A stretch of 64,000 bases of DNA. Source: Xenophilus arseniciresistens (GTDB lineage: Bacteria > Pseudomonadota > Gammaproteobacteria > Burkholderiales > Burkholderiaceae_C). Below the pieces are notes generated by a model. The model saw only the letters and a program-made list of their open reading frames with translations. It was not told the DNA's origin and searched no databases. Shown here in pieces: positions 8,987 to 17,460 of the stretch. How positions within the stretch are numbered: the first letter of the stretch is position 1; every line of letters starts with the position of its first letter. Location of the stretch: NCBI RefSeq assembly GCF_028023875.1, contig NZ_JAQIPB010000001.1, positions 806,001 to 870,000 of the forward strand, read 5' to 3'. Both the position numbers and the translations under genes were made by a program.

Positions 8987-9167
8987 GGAAGCACCTTTTT
9001 TCTTGAGAGCGGTGGGGTGGCCGGGATGCGCCCCGCCGGGGGCCGGGCCGCGGCCACGGCCCGCCGCGATACGCAGCGGATCAGTATCTGTCGGACAGCG
9101 AACGCACGCCTGTAGGAAACCGGCGCGAAACAAAGCGCAACAGCGTGCGCCGCAGCCGCCCGAGGTG

Positions 9168-10106
9168 CTATTGCCGCGCCGTGCGCAGCGGCACCGGCAG
9201 CGCCTGCGGCCAGCTGGTGCGGAAGGGGTTGATGTCCAGCCCGCCGCGGCGCGTGTAGCGGCAGTACACGGCCAGCTTGGTCGGCTGGCAGCGCTGCCAG
9301 ATGTCCTGGAAGATGCGCTCGCAGCAGGGCTCGTGGAACTCGTTGTGGCGCCTGAAGCTCACGATGTAGCGCAGCAGCCCCGCCTGGTCGATGGCCGGGC
9401 CGGTGTAGCGGATCTGCACGCTGCCCCAGTCGGGCTGGCTGGTGACGCGGCAGTTGCTCTTGAGCAGCCGGCTGCTGAGCGTCTCGCTCACGGGCGCCTC
9501 GTGCGTGGCCGCGCTCAGCAGCTCGGGCGCGGGCTCGCTGTGCGTGCAGTCCAGGTCCAGCCGGTCCAGATCGAAGCCTTCCAGTTCTGCCACACGCTCC
9601 TGGCCGAAATGCTCGGGCAGCACGAGCTTGACGCCCACAGAACTGGGTCGGTAAGAAAGCGCCGGGCCGCCCCAAGCTTTCTGGTCCCCCTCGGGGGGCG
9701 GGCCGGGCAAAGCCCGGCCCTGGGGGCTTGGTGCGCCGCGCCAGGCGGCCTCGGAAAGGTCTGTCTTCAAGCGCTCGCGCACGTCATCGGCACTGGCGAA
9801 CACCGTGCTGTTGAAGCTGTTGAGGTAGAGCTTGAAGGACTTGCTTTCGATGATGTTGGGCGACTCGCAAGGCACCGTGATGTGGGCCAGCGCGATCTGC
9901 GGCTTGCCCCGTGCATTGAGCCAGGACAGCTCGTAGGCGGTCCACAGGTCGGCGCCGAAGAAGGGCAGCCGGCCCTCCTCGATGCCCATGGGCACGCGCT
10001 GCGCCGCGCGCGGCAGCGGGAACAGCAGGCTCGCGTCGTACTGGTCGACGTAGGCCGAGGCGCGGCCGAGCTGGGACTGTTCGGGGGTGTTGGGGTTCAG
10101 GCTCAT
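9168..10106 (-). CDS. queF: NADPH-dependent 7-cyano-7-deazaguanine reductase, with an in-frame insertion
   Basis: QueF reduces preQ0 to preQ1 in queuosine biosynthesis. This is the long two-domain (E. coli-like) form. Seen: [22 protein letters not shown], the catalytic [16 protein letters not shown] (Cys219, Asp226) and [12 protein letters not shown], which binds substrate. Length is 312 aa against about 280 for the family. The excess is a Pro/Gly-rich stretch at about residues 122-156, encoded by DNA containing two hairpins (bases ~9639-9743). The ATG at 10106 overlaps the stop of the upstream hydrolase by 4 bp (ATGA), which supports it despite a poor ribosome site. Activity is probably kept, since catalytic residues are intact. 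Confidence 0.92.
   Translation of the reverse strand: MSLNPNTPEQSQLGRASAYVDQYDASLLFPLPRAAQRVPMGIEEGRLPFFGADLWTAYELSWLNARGKPQIALAHITVPCESPNIIESKSFKLYLNSFNSTVFASADDVRERLKTDLSEAAWRGAPSPQGRALPGPPPEGDQKAWGGPALSYRPSSVGVKLVLPEHFGQERVAELEGFDLDRLDLDCTHSEPAPELLSAATHEAPVSETLSSRLLKSNCRVTSQPDWGSVQIRYTGPAIDQAGLLRYIVSFRRHNEFHEPCCERIFQDIWQRCQPTKLAVYCRYTRRGGLDINPFRTSWPQALPVPLRTARQ
9639..9743. repeat. GC-rich palindromic element inserted in frame within queF
   Basis: The segment holds a perfect 9-bp stem with a 3-nt loop (GGGCCGGGC at 9700-9708, AAA, GCCCGGCCC at 9712-9720) and beside it CCCCC-TC-GGGGG (9686-9697). It coincides with the extra ~35 codons of queF. The composition looks like a REP/intergenic-type palindrome rather than coding sequence, yet the frame stays open. 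Boundaries are approximate, set by where QueF family similarity stops and resumes. Confidence 0.6.
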
Positions 10107-11005
10107 GGAGGATTCCCGGCGTCCACGGCCTGGAAGAAGGGCAGGATGTGCGAAAGCAGCACCGGCAGCAGGCCGGCCGGCAGGTCGTGGCCCATGCCGG
10201 CGATGGCCTCGAAGCGCGCGCCGGGAATGCGGCGCGCCGTGTCGCGTCCGCATTCGATGGGCACCAGCACGTCGCCGTCGCCGTGCAGCACCAGCGTGGG
10301 GCTGCTGATGCGCGGCAGCAGCGCGTCGCGCACGCCGGTGTCGGCGCCGATGGCCAGGATCTGCCGGACCAGGCCGGCCGGGTGGTAGGCCCGGTCCAGC
10401 GCGGCGGCCAGGCGCTCGCGCGTGGCGGCTTCGTCAAAGGGATAGCCCGGGCTGGCGATCAGACGCACCAGGCTCAGCGAATGCTCGACCAGCGCGGCCT
10501 GGCCGCCCTGGCGCGGCGGACGGCTCAGCAGCGCCAGGCCCACGTCCTGCCGGGCCTCGGGCAGACCGCGCGCGCCGCTGGAGCTCATGACGCTGACCAG
10601 GCTGCGCACGCGTGTGGGCTCGGCAATGGCCATGCGCTGCGCGATCATGCCGCCCATGGAGGCGCCGATCACATGGGCCTGCTCGATGCCCAGCGCGTCC
10701 AGCAGGCCCAGCGCGTCGCGGGCCATGTCGTCGAGGCCATAGGGCGCGCGCACCGGCAGGCCCATCTTCTGGCGCAGCGCCTGCCACATCAGGCCGGGCG
10801 TGGGCAGCTCGTCGAAGTACTGCGACAGGCCGACGTCGCGGTTGTCATGCCGCAGCACGCGGTAGCCCGCGCCGGCCAGGCCCTGCACGAAGGCCTCGGG
10901 CCAGGCGATCAGCTGCATGCCCAGGCCCATGACCAGCAGCACGGCCGGGCCGCTGCCGCCACTGTCTTCCACTTCAAGGGAGATGCCGTTGGCTTGGACT
11001 TTCAT
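10103..11005 (-). CDS. alpha/beta-hydrolase fold protein
   Basis: A 300-residue cytoplasmic hydrolase. Seen: oxyanion-hole region [17 protein letters not shown], the DNRDVGLSQ segment, nucleophile elbow GASMGGM (Ser), a later acid in [12 protein letters not shown] and the catalytic His in AGMGHDLP. It is close to the family annotated as esterases or aclacinomycin-methylesterase-like hydrolases; the natural substrate is unknown. The start at MKVQANGIS (11005) is chosen; the upstream extension overlaps the neighbouring gene's end. It overlaps queF by 4 bp downstream and lies 5 bp from the dioxygenase gene upstream, so the three form one unit. Confidence 0.85.
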   Translation of the reverse strand: MKVQANGISLEVEDSGGSGPAVLLVMGLGMQLIAWPEAFVQGLAGAGYRVLRHDNRDVGLSQYFDELPTPGLMWQALRQKMGLPVRAPYGLDDMARDALGLLDALGIEQAHVIGASMGGMIAQRMAIAEPTRVRSLVSVMSSSGARGLPEARQDVGLALLSRPPRQGGQAALVEHSLSLVRLIASPGYPFDEAATRERLAAALDRAYHPAGLVRQILAIGADTGVRDALLPRISSPTLVLHGDGDVLVPIECGRDTARRIPGARFEAIAGMGHDLPAGLLPVLLSHILPFFQAVDAGNPP

Positions 11006-11010
11006 GGTCG

Positions 11011-11886
11011 CTAGGTGAAGACGCGCTCGCGCAGCCACTTGGTGGCCACCCATTTTTCGCCCGCCATGACGGGGGCGCCGCCATGCAGCGTGCGCGTGGC
11101 AGGGTCGGGGCGGTCGTAGCTGAAGAACACGGCCGTGCCGCGCACGGGCGCGACTTCCAGGCCGATGTCAGGAAAGGTGGTGGCGCCGCCGGCCTCGGGC
11201 TCCTGCAGGTACATCACCAGCGTGCCCACGCGCTGGCCGCCGCGGCGCAGGATGGTGGGCGTGCCGGGTTCGCGCGGGTCGAAGTAGTCGTAGTGCGGGC
11301 GGTACTGGGCGCCGGGGCTGTAGCGCAGGATCTGCAGGCCCTCGCCATGGTCCAGCGGCCAGTTCAGCAGCCTGGCGATGCGCGCCTCCAGGCGCTGCAC
11401 CAGCTCGCTTTCGCCGCGTTCGAAGAACATGCCGTCGCTGGTGCGGTCGGCGTTGAGCGTCTCGCCGCCAGTCTTGGTTTCCACGGTGCGCGAGCGCGCG
11501 AGCCGGGCGCGCGCGGCCTCGATCAGCGCCTCGCATTCGGCCGCGTCCAGCAGGTTGCCGAACACCACCACGCGCGGGTGCTGCACGGTCTGCAGCACCT
11601 GCACGCGGCGGTCGCCCGCGTCCAGGTACAGCGGCGAGCCCTCCAGGCTGGGGCCGGGCAAGGGCTTGTTGGCGTCGGCGGCCACGCTTTTGGCCACGGC
11701 GGCACCGCTGGCGGCCGGGTCGCCGGTGCGGCTGGTCACGCTGCGCTCCACCTCGGCCAGGGCAGCCGTGGTGGCGTCGTCATGCCAGCCTGCGGCCTGC
11801 ATGGATTGGCGCAGGGCGGCCACGGAATGGCCGGCGGCGAGCTGGGCGACGATCCACTCGCGCAGTTCAGGGCTGATCGGCTGCAT
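11011..11886 (-). CDS. prolyl 4-hydroxylase-like 2-oxoglutarate/Fe(II) dioxygenase
   Basis: A 291-residue protein. The C-terminal ~190 residues carry the Fe(II)/2OG site: YRPHYDYFD (His and Asp ligands), RTLHGGAPV (distal His) and KWVATKWLRE (Lys for 2-oxoglutarate), plus the strand ATTFPDIGLEV and the P4H-type RTSDGMFF. The N-terminal ~55 residues look like a short helical domain (LREWIVAQLAAGHSVAALRQSM) of the kind seen in proteobacterial P4H-like proteins. The start is taken at MQPISPELREW (11886); an upstream ATG at 11925 adds 13 residues. The target protein or peptide is unknown. Confidence 0.87.
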   Translation of the reverse strand: MQPISPELREWIVAQLAAGHSVAALRQSMQAAGWHDDATTAALAEVERSVTSRTGDPAASGAAVAKSVAADANKPLPGPSLEGSPLYLDAGDRRVQVLQTVQHPRVVVFGNLLDAAECEALIEAARARLARSRTVETKTGGETLNADRTSDGMFFERGESELVQRLEARIARLLNWPLDHGEGLQILRYSPGAQYRPHYDYFDPREPGTPTILRRGGQRVGTLVMYLQEPEAGGATTFPDIGLEVAPVRGTAVFFSYDRPDPATRTLHGGAPVMAGEKWVATKWLRERVFT

Positions 11887-11960
11887 GCGGACAAGGCTCC
11901 TCGGTGTGCTTGGGTTCTGTGGCAATCAGACAGGGATCGCTTCAGCGCCGCGGCGTTCCC

Positions 11961-12749
11961 TCAATCGGCCATCTTGCGTCTGAACAGCAGACGCTCGGGC
12001 GACGATTCGGAGCGCGCCAGCGCATAGCCCTCCAGATCGAAGGCTTCCAGCTGCCGGGGCGTGGTGGCCTGGTGCTGGATGGCCCAGCGGGCCATCAGGC
12101 CGCGCGCACGCTTGGCATAGAAGCTGATGATCTTGTACTGCCCATTCTTCCAGTCCTCGAACTGGCAGTCGATCACCCGCGCCTTCAGGGCCTGGCGATC
12201 GACGGCGCGGAAGTACTCCTGCGAGGCGAGGTTGACCACCACGGGCGTGTGGTCCGCGGCCGCGCGCTCGTTGAGGTAATCGGCGATGCGGCTGCCCCAG
12301 AAGGCGTACAGGTCCTTGCCGCGCGGGTTGGCCAGCGCGGTGCCCATTTCCAGGCGATAGGGTTGCAGCCGGTCCAGGGGCCGCAGCACGCCGTACAGGC
12401 CGCTGAGGATCACCACATGGGCCTGGGCCCAGTCCAGTTCGGCGGTGCTCAGGGTCTTGGCGTCCAACCCGCCGTAGACATCGCCGTCGAAGGCCAGCAC
12501 GGCCTGCTTGGCGTTGCGGGCCGTGCCCCGGGGCGCCCAGGCGGCATAGCGGCCGACGTTCAGGGCGGCCAGCTTGTCGGACAGCTTCATCAGCGCCGCC
12601 ACCTGCTGCGGCGACTGCTGGCGCAGCAGGCCGATCAGCTCGGCCGCCGGGCCGCGCGGGCCCTCGAAATGCGCGGCGGTGGCCGCAAGGTCGGCGGGGG
12701 CCGGTGTGTCGTAGTCGAGGGATTTGGCGGGAGACAGGAGAAAGAGCAT
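11961..12749 (-). CDS. yaaA: peroxide stress protein YaaA (UPF0246)
   Basis: A 262-residue protein, full length for the family, which limits free iron and DNA damage under peroxide stress in E. coli. Family signatures seen: MLFLLSPAKSLDY at the N-terminus, MKLSDKLAALN, AFDGDVYGGLDA, LSGLYGVLRPLDRLQPYRLEMG, NLASQEYF, and the basic FYAKRARGLMARW near the C-terminus thought to contact DNA. It lies 74 bp upstream of the dioxygenase gene on the same strand. No OxyR site could be identified by eye. Confidence 0.95.
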   Translation of the reverse strand: MLFLLSPAKSLDYDTPAPADLAATAAHFEGPRGPAAELIGLLRQQSPQQVAALMKLSDKLAALNVGRYAAWAPRGTARNAKQAVLAFDGDVYGGLDAKTLSTAELDWAQAHVVILSGLYGVLRPLDRLQPYRLEMGTALANPRGKDLYAFWGSRIADYLNERAAADHTPVVVNLASQEYFRAVDRQALKARVIDCQFEDWKNGQYKIISFYAKRARGLMARWAIQHQATTPRQLEAFDLEGYALARSESSPERLLFRRKMAD

Positions 12750-12834
12750 GCGCGGGACCGAAGGTGCAGCCGGAAATTATCCGGCACGCGTGTGGCAGCT
12801 TCGGCCCGCGGCAAGGCACCGCCGCTGACTGCGT

Positions 12835-13719
12835 TCAGGCAGCCGGCGCGCCGCCGTCCTTCAGCCCCAGCAGCCGCATCGCGTTGCCCTTGAGGATGCC
12901 GGGCATCACCTCGGGCTTGAAGCCTGCCTCTTCCGAGTCCTTGAGCCAGCGCTCGGGCGAAATCAGCGGCCAGTCGCTGGCGAAGAGCACGCGGTCCTTG
13001 AGCAGGGTGTTGGCGTACTGGATCAGCTGCTTCGGGAAGTACTTGGGGCTCCAGCCCGACAGGTCGATCCAGACATTGGGCTTGTGCGTGGCCACCGAGA
13101 GCGCCTCGTCCTGCCACGGAAAGCTGGGGTGCGCCATCACGATCTGCATGTCGGGGAAGTCGATGGCCACGTCGTCCAGGTGCATGGGGTTGCTGTATTC
13201 CAGCCGCAGGCCGCCGCCGCAGCGCATGCCCGAGCCGATGCCGCTGTGGCCGGTGTGGAAGATGGCCGGCAGCTTGTGCTCGGCGATCACCTCGTAGATC
13301 GGCCAGGCCATGCGGTCGTAGGGGTGGAAGCCCTGCACGGTGGGGTGGAACTTGAAGCCCTTGACGCCGTGCTCCTCCACCAGCCGGCGCGCCTCGCGCG
13401 CGCCCATCTTGCCCTTGTGCGGGTCGATGCTGGCGAAGGCAATCATGATGTCCGAGTTCTTCTGCGCGGCCTCGGCGATCTCCTCGTTGGGGATGCGCCG
13501 GCGGCCCAGTTGCGACTCCGCATCGACGCCGAACATCACGAAGCCGATCTTGCGCTCGCGGTAGTAGTCGATGCTCTCCTGGATCGTGGGCCGCTTGGCG
13601 TTCTTGAAGTACTTGTCGGCGGCGCGGTCGTACTCCTCGCCGTAGCTGTCGAAGGGGTTCCAGCAGCTGACCTCGGCGTGGGTGTGGGTGTCGATGGCGA
13701 TGAGTTGGGAGCAGTCCAT
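12835..13719 (-). CDS. amidohydrolase family 2 protein, probable phenylpropanoid beta-ketoacyl-CoA hydrolase
   Basis: A 294-residue TIM-barrel metal hydrolase (Amidohydro_2). Seen: DTHTHAEV (HxH metal pair), KGFKFHPTVQGF, IFHTGHSG, VMAHPSFPW and LFASDWPL (conserved Asp). Relatives near hydroxycinnamate clusters (CouO of Rhodococcus; 4-hydroxyphenyl-beta-ketoacyl-CoA hydrolase) cleave the beta-ketoacyl-CoA to the benzoate. That role is inferred here from the divergently transcribed ligase/hydratase/dehydrogenase genes. The GGAG ribosome site 7 bases ahead of the ATG at 13719 supports the start. It is likely co-regulated with them through the shared 115-bp intergenic region. Confidence 0.82.
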   Translation of the reverse strand: MDCSQLIAIDTHTHAEVSCWNPFDSYGEEYDRAADKYFKNAKRPTIQESIDYYRERKIGFVMFGVDAESQLGRRRIPNEEIAEAAQKNSDIMIAFASIDPHKGKMGAREARRLVEEHGVKGFKFHPTVQGFHPYDRMAWPIYEVIAEHKLPAIFHTGHSGIGSGMRCGGGLRLEYSNPMHLDDVAIDFPDMQIVMAHPSFPWQDEALSVATHKPNVWIDLSGWSPKYFPKQLIQYANTLLKDRVLFASDWPLISPERWLKDSEEAGFKPEVMPGILKGNAMRLLGLKDGGAPAA

Positions 13720-13782
13720 GGATGTCTCCGGAGGAGCGGTGTGGCTAGGGTAAGCACTGAGATCGAGGAACCCGATCTTGCC

Positions 13783-13811
13783 TTGATTTGGTTATTTTGC
13801 ATAACCATAAT
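13783..13811 (+). promoter_or_regulatory. promoter of the hydroxycinnamate operon with an embedded MarR-type operator
   Basis: A -35 box TTGATT (13783-13788) and -10 box CATAAT (13806-13811) are separated by 17 bp. Between and partly over them lies the perfect inverted repeat TGGTTAT-N5-ATAACCA (13789-13807). Such spacing and position fit a MarR-family repressor site. The transcript would start near 13818, giving a short leader with AGGA (13824-13827) 7 bases before the hydratase ATG. The regulator is inferred to be the MarR protein encoded at the end of the operon. Confidence 0.65.
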
Positions 13812-13834
13812 CGATGCATTCCCAGGATGCAATC

Positions 13835-14608
13835 ATGACCCACCCCGACCTTTTCTTCGAACGCCAGGACGAGATCGCCATCGTGCGCCTGGCGCGCGGC
13901 GCCAAACGCAACGCCCTGAACGACGGCCTGATCCTGGCGCTGCGCGACTGCTTCCAGAACCTGCCCGAGGGCGTGGGCGCCGTGGTGATCGATGGCGAGG
14001 GCGAGCATTTCTGCGCCGGCCTGGATTTGTCGGAACTGAAGGAGCGCAATGCCGGCCAGGGCGTGCTGCATTCGCGCATGTGGCACCAGGCGCTCGATGC
14101 GCTGCAGTTCGGCCCCGTGCCCGTGGTGGCGGCGCTGCATGGCGCGGTGGTGGGCGGCGGGCTGGAGCTGGCCAGCGCCTGCCACATCCGCGTGGCCGAC
14201 GAGAGCACCTTCTACGCCCTGCCCGAAGGCTCGCGCGGCATCTTCGTGGGCGGCGGCGGCTCGGTGCGCATTCCCAAGCTGATCGGCGTGGCGCGCATGA
14301 CCGACATGATGATGACCGGCCGCGTCTACAAGGCCGAGGAAGGCGAGCGCGCCGGCTTTGCGCAGTACCTGGTGCCACAGGGCCAGGCTTTGGCCAAGGC
14401 CATCGAGCTGGCCCGCCGCATCGCCACCAATGCGCCGCTGACCAACTACGCGCTGATGCACGCGCTGCCGCGCATCGCCGAACAGCCGGCCGACCATGGC
14501 CTGTTCACTGAAGCCCTGATGGCCGGCATCGCGCAGGACGCGCCCGATGCCAAGCAGCGCGTGCGCGCCTTCCTTGAAGGCCGCGCCGCCAAGGTCTCCA
14601 GAGACTGA
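13835..14608 (+). CDS. enoyl-CoA hydratase/isomerase, probable hydroxycinnamoyl-CoA hydratase
   Basis: A 257-residue crotonase-fold enzyme. Seen: the CoA-binding/oxyanion segment GEHFCAGLDLSEL, the second oxyanion strand HGAVVGGGLELASACHIRVAD, and the GSRGIFVGGGGSVRIPKLIG region in place of the usual catalytic-Glu loop. Inferred role: hydration of the feruloyl/coumaroyl-CoA double bond, the step after the adjacent CoA ligase. Whether it also cleaves to vanillin (Ech/HCHL type) or only hydrates (CouM type) cannot be decided by motif; the neighbouring dehydrogenase and amidohydrolase favour hydration only. The start at 13835 has a good AGGA site; an in-frame ATG at 13814 lies too close to the promoter. 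Confidence 0.85.
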   Translation: MTHPDLFFERQDEIAIVRLARGAKRNALNDGLILALRDCFQNLPEGVGAVVIDGEGEHFCAGLDLSELKERNAGQGVLHSRMWHQALDALQFGPVPVVAALHGAVVGGGLELASACHIRVADESTFYALPEGSRGIFVGGGGSVRIPKLIGVARMTDMMMTGRVYKAEEGERAGFAQYLVPQGQALAKAIELARRIATNAPLTNYALMHALPRIAEQPADHGLFTEALMAGIAQDAPDAKQRVRAFLEGRAAKVSRD

Positions 14609-14631
14609 TCCCTCACCTCCCGGAGGAAGAC

Positions 14632-16554
14632 ATGACGCAAACCGACAAGGCTGCCGACAGCAGCCGGGGCGCAGCCTTGCCCAAATACCGCGCAGCGAAC
14701 CCTGCCGCGATCTATGGCGTGACGCGCGGCGTGCTGCGCGAGGGCCAGGGCGGGGTGCAGTACCTCACGTGCGACACGGCCCTGCCCCACTACGCCCACC
14801 GCATGAATGACCGGCTGGTGCACTGGGCCGCCATCGCGCCCGAGCGCACCTTCATGGCCCAGCGCGAGCGCCTGCCCGACGGCAGCCGCGGCGACTGGGT
14901 GCGCCTGAGCTACAGCCAGTTCCTGGCGCGCGCGCGCGCCATCGCGCAGGCCCTGCTGCAATACGGCCTCTCTGAGGAGCGGCCGGTGGCGATCCTGGCC
15001 GAGAACAGCCTGGACCATGCGCTGGTGGCCTTCGGCTGCCTGCTGATCGGCGTGCCGCACTGCCCTGTCTCCACGCCCTATGCGCTGGTGAGCAAGGACT
15101 ACGAGAAGCTGCGCCATGTGATGCAGACACTGACGCCGGGCCTGGTGTTCGCGGCCGACGCGCGCTTTGGCCCCGCCATAGCGGCCACCGTGCCGCCCGA
15201 GGTGCCGGTGGTGATGGGCAGCGGCGCGCTGGAAGGCCGCGCCACCCGGCCGCTGGCCGAGCTGCTGGCCACGCACGCCACGCACGCCGTGGACGACGCC
15301 ATGGCGCAGGTGCACCCCGGCACCATCACCAAGTTCCTGTTCACCTCGGGCTCGACCAAGAACCCCAAGGCGGTGATCAACACCCATCGCATGTGGTGCG
15401 CCAACCAGCAGCAGCTGCGCTGCAGCCTGCCGCCGGTGTCGGCGCGGCTGGAGGATGGCTGCGGCCCGGTGCTGGTGGACTGGCTGCCCTGGAACCACAC
15501 CTTCGGCGGCAACCACAACATCGGCATCGTGCTGAACAACGGCGGCACGCTCTACATCGACGAGGGCAAGCCCACGCCCGCAGGCATCGGCGAGACGCTG
15601 CGCAACCTGCGCGAGATCGGACCCACGATCTACTTCAACGTGCCCACCGGCTTCGAGGCGATCGCCGACGCGATGGAGCAGGACGCGCAGCTGCGCCGCA
15701 AGCTGCTGGAGCGCTGCCAGCTCTTCTACTACGCCGGCGCCGCGCTGCCGCCGGGCGTGCTGGACAAGCTCTACCGCATTGCCGAGGCCGAGGTGGGCGA
15801 GCGCATCGTGATGGGCACCGGCCTGGGCATGACCGAGTCGTCGCCCTTCGCGCTGAACGTGACGCGCCCCGACATGGTGGCCGGCGAGCTGGGCCTGCCT
15901 GCCGCGGGCCTGGAGCTGAAGCTGGTGCCCAGCGACGGCAAGACCGAGATCCGCTACCGCGGCCCCAACGTCACGCCCGGCTACTGGCGCATGCCCGAAG
16001 CCACGCACGAGTCCTTCGACGAAGAGGGCTTCTTCCTGACCGGCGACGCCGTGCGCTGGATAGACCCCGACAACCTGCACCTGGGCCTGCGCTTCGACGG
16101 GCGCATCGCCGAGGACTTCAAGCTGACCACCGGCACCTTCGTGAGCGTGGGGCCGCTGCGGGCCAAGGTCACCGCCTTTGGCGCGCCCTATGTGCAGGAC
16201 GTGGTGCTCACGGGCCTGAACATGAAGGAAGTGGGCGCGCTGATCTTCCCGACCCAGGCCGTGCGCGAACTGGCGCAGCTGCCGGCCCACACGCCCCTGG
16301 CCGAGGTGCTGCAAAGCGCCGCCGTGCAGGCGCATTTCCAGACCGTGGTCGACCGCCTGGCGGCCGACGCCACGGGCAGCGCCAACCGCATCGCACGCGC
16401 CGTGCTGGTGGCCGAGCCCCCTTCCATCGACAAGGGCGAGGTCACGGACAAGGGCTCCATCAACCAGCGCGCCGTGCTCAAGCACCGCGATGCCTTCGTG
16501 CAGGCGCTGCATGGCGATGGGCTGCCCTTCACGCTCAAGCCCCAATGGAACTAA
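14632..16554 (+). CDS. feruloyl-CoA synthase (hydroxycinnamate CoA ligase)
   Basis: A 640-residue member of the AMP-forming acyl-CoA synthetase superfamily. Seen: P-loop FTSGSTKNPKAV (about residues 235-246), DWLPWNHTFGGNHN typical of feruloyl-CoA synthases, the adenylate motif MGTGLGMTESSP, and a hinge region (FLTGDAVRW, then FDGRIAEDFKL). The C-terminal Lys-containing stretch reads DKGEVTDKGSINQRA. It would activate ferulate, coumarate or caffeate with ATP and CoA in the cytoplasm, committing them to side-chain shortening. A GGAGGAAG ribosome site precedes the ATG, 23 bp after the hydratase stop. Confidence 0.93.
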   Translation: MTQTDKAADSSRGAALPKYRAANPAAIYGVTRGVLREGQGGVQYLTCDTALPHYAHRMNDRLVHWAAIAPERTFMAQRERLPDGSRGDWVRLSYSQFLARARAIAQALLQYGLSEERPVAILAENSLDHALVAFGCLLIGVPHCPVSTPYALVSKDYEKLRHVMQTLTPGLVFAADARFGPAIAATVPPEVPVVMGSGALEGRATRPLAELLATHATHAVDDAMAQVHPGTITKFLFTSGSTKNPKAVINTHRMWCANQQQLRCSLPPVSARLEDGCGPVLVDWLPWNHTFGGNHNIGIVLNNGGTLYIDEGKPTPAGIGETLRNLREIGPTIYFNVPTGFEAIADAMEQDAQLRRKLLERCQLFYYAGAALPPGVLDKLYRIAEAEVGERIVMGTGLGMTESSPFALNVTRPDMVAGELGLPAAGLELKLVPSDGKTEIRYRGPNVTPGYWRMPEATHESFDEEGFFLTGDAVRWIDPDNLHLGLRFDGRIAEDFKLTTGTFVSVGPLRAKVTAFGAPYVQDVVLTGLNMKEVGALIFPTQAVRELAQLPAHTPLAEVLQSAAVQAHFQTVVDRLAADATGSANRIARAVLVAEPPSIDKGEVTDKGSINQRAVLKHRDAFVQALHGDGLPFTLKPQWN

Positions 16555-16570
16555 GCCGGAGACACACACC

Positions 16571-17365
16571 ATGAAGATCCAAGGACAGGCCGCCCTCGTC
16601 ACGGGCGGCGCATCGGGCCTGGGCGAGGCCACCGCGCGCGAACTGGCCCGCCTGGGCGCCAAGGTGGCCGTGCTGGACCGCAACGCCGAGCTGGCCGCGA
16701 AGGTGGCGGCCGACATCGGCAGGGAACACGGAGACGGCTGCGCCGTGGCCTTCGCCTGCGACATCACCGACACCGCCAGCGTGGAAGCCGCGCTGGCCGG
16801 GGCCGAGGCCGCGCACGGCCCCGCGCGCATCCTCATGAACGTGGCGGGCATCGGCTCGGCCAAGCGCGTCGTGGGCAAGGACGGCAACGCGGCGCCGCTG
16901 GAGGACTTCGCGCGGGTGATCGGCATCAACCTGATCGGCACGTACAACGTCAGCCGCCTGTTCGCCGCGCGCTGCGCGAAGCTGGCGCCACTGGCAGGCG
17001 AAGACGGCGAGGGGCGCGGCGTGATGGTGTTCACCGCCTCCGTCGCAGCCTTCGACGGCCAGGTGGGCCAGCAGGCCTACAGCGCCTCCAAGGCCGGGCT
17101 GGCGGGCATGACGCTGCCGATGGCGCGCGACCTGGCGCAGCACGGCATCCGCGTCTGCACGGTGGCGCCCGGCATCTTCGCCACGCCGCTGCTGCTGGAG
17201 CTGCCCGAGCCGGTGCAGCAATCGCTGGCGGCCGCCATTCCGTTCCCCCCGCGCCTGGGCAAGCCTTCGGAATTCGCCGAGCTGGCCTGCCACATCGTGA
17301 CCAACGGCCACCTCAACGGCGAGGTGATTCGCCTCGACGGCGCGCTGCGCATGGCGCCGCGCTGA
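16571..17365 (+). CDS. short-chain dehydrogenase/reductase, probable hydroxyacyl-CoA dehydrogenase
   Basis: A 264-residue classical SDR. Seen: the NAD-binding TGGASGLGEATARELARLGA with acidic DRN after strand beta-2 (NAD rather than NADP preference), NVAGIG, catalytic Ser in FTASVAAFDG and the YSASK Tyr/Lys pair. It most resembles the 3-hydroxyacyl-CoA dehydrogenase type II (HSD10-like) group. In this operon it would oxidise the beta-hydroxy-acyl-CoA made by the hydratase to the beta-keto-acyl-CoA cleaved by the divergent amidohydrolase. It begins 16 bp after the CoA-ligase stop. Confidence 0.87.
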   Translation: MKIQGQAALVTGGASGLGEATARELARLGAKVAVLDRNAELAAKVAADIGREHGDGCAVAFACDITDTASVEAALAGAEAAHGPARILMNVAGIGSAKRVVGKDGNAAPLEDFARVIGINLIGTYNVSRLFAARCAKLAPLAGEDGEGRGVMVFTASVAAFDGQVGQQAYSASKAGLAGMTLPMARDLAQHGIRVCTVAPGIFATPLLLELPEPVQQSLAAAIPFPPRLGKPSEFAELACHIVTNGHLNGEVIRLDGALRMAPR

Positions 17366-17460
17366 GAAGGCCTGAACGCATCCTTCATTCACCCAGCCAT
17401 CCACCCTGCCCCGCCCTGTATCCCACCCTGCACCCGGCCTTTGAGTCAGGAGATACCTTC

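Noticed and set aside
3767-9118. An 11-base motif GCCTGTAGGAA at 3767-3777 and again at 9108-9118, both in noncoding gaps
   Set aside because: Two copies of a short motif in 64 kb are too few to call a site or repeat; no shared position relative to gene starts was seen.
13814-13834. Upstream ATG at 13814 as start of the enoyl-CoA hydratase
   Set aside because: It lies 3 bases from the -10 box and has no ribosome site, while the ATG at 13835 has AGGA at good spacing.
14446-17034. An 862-codon minus-strand frame opposite feruloyl-CoA synthase and the SDR
   Set aside because: Shadow of the GC-rich coding strand; no motifs, and the opposite strand carries intact enzymes.
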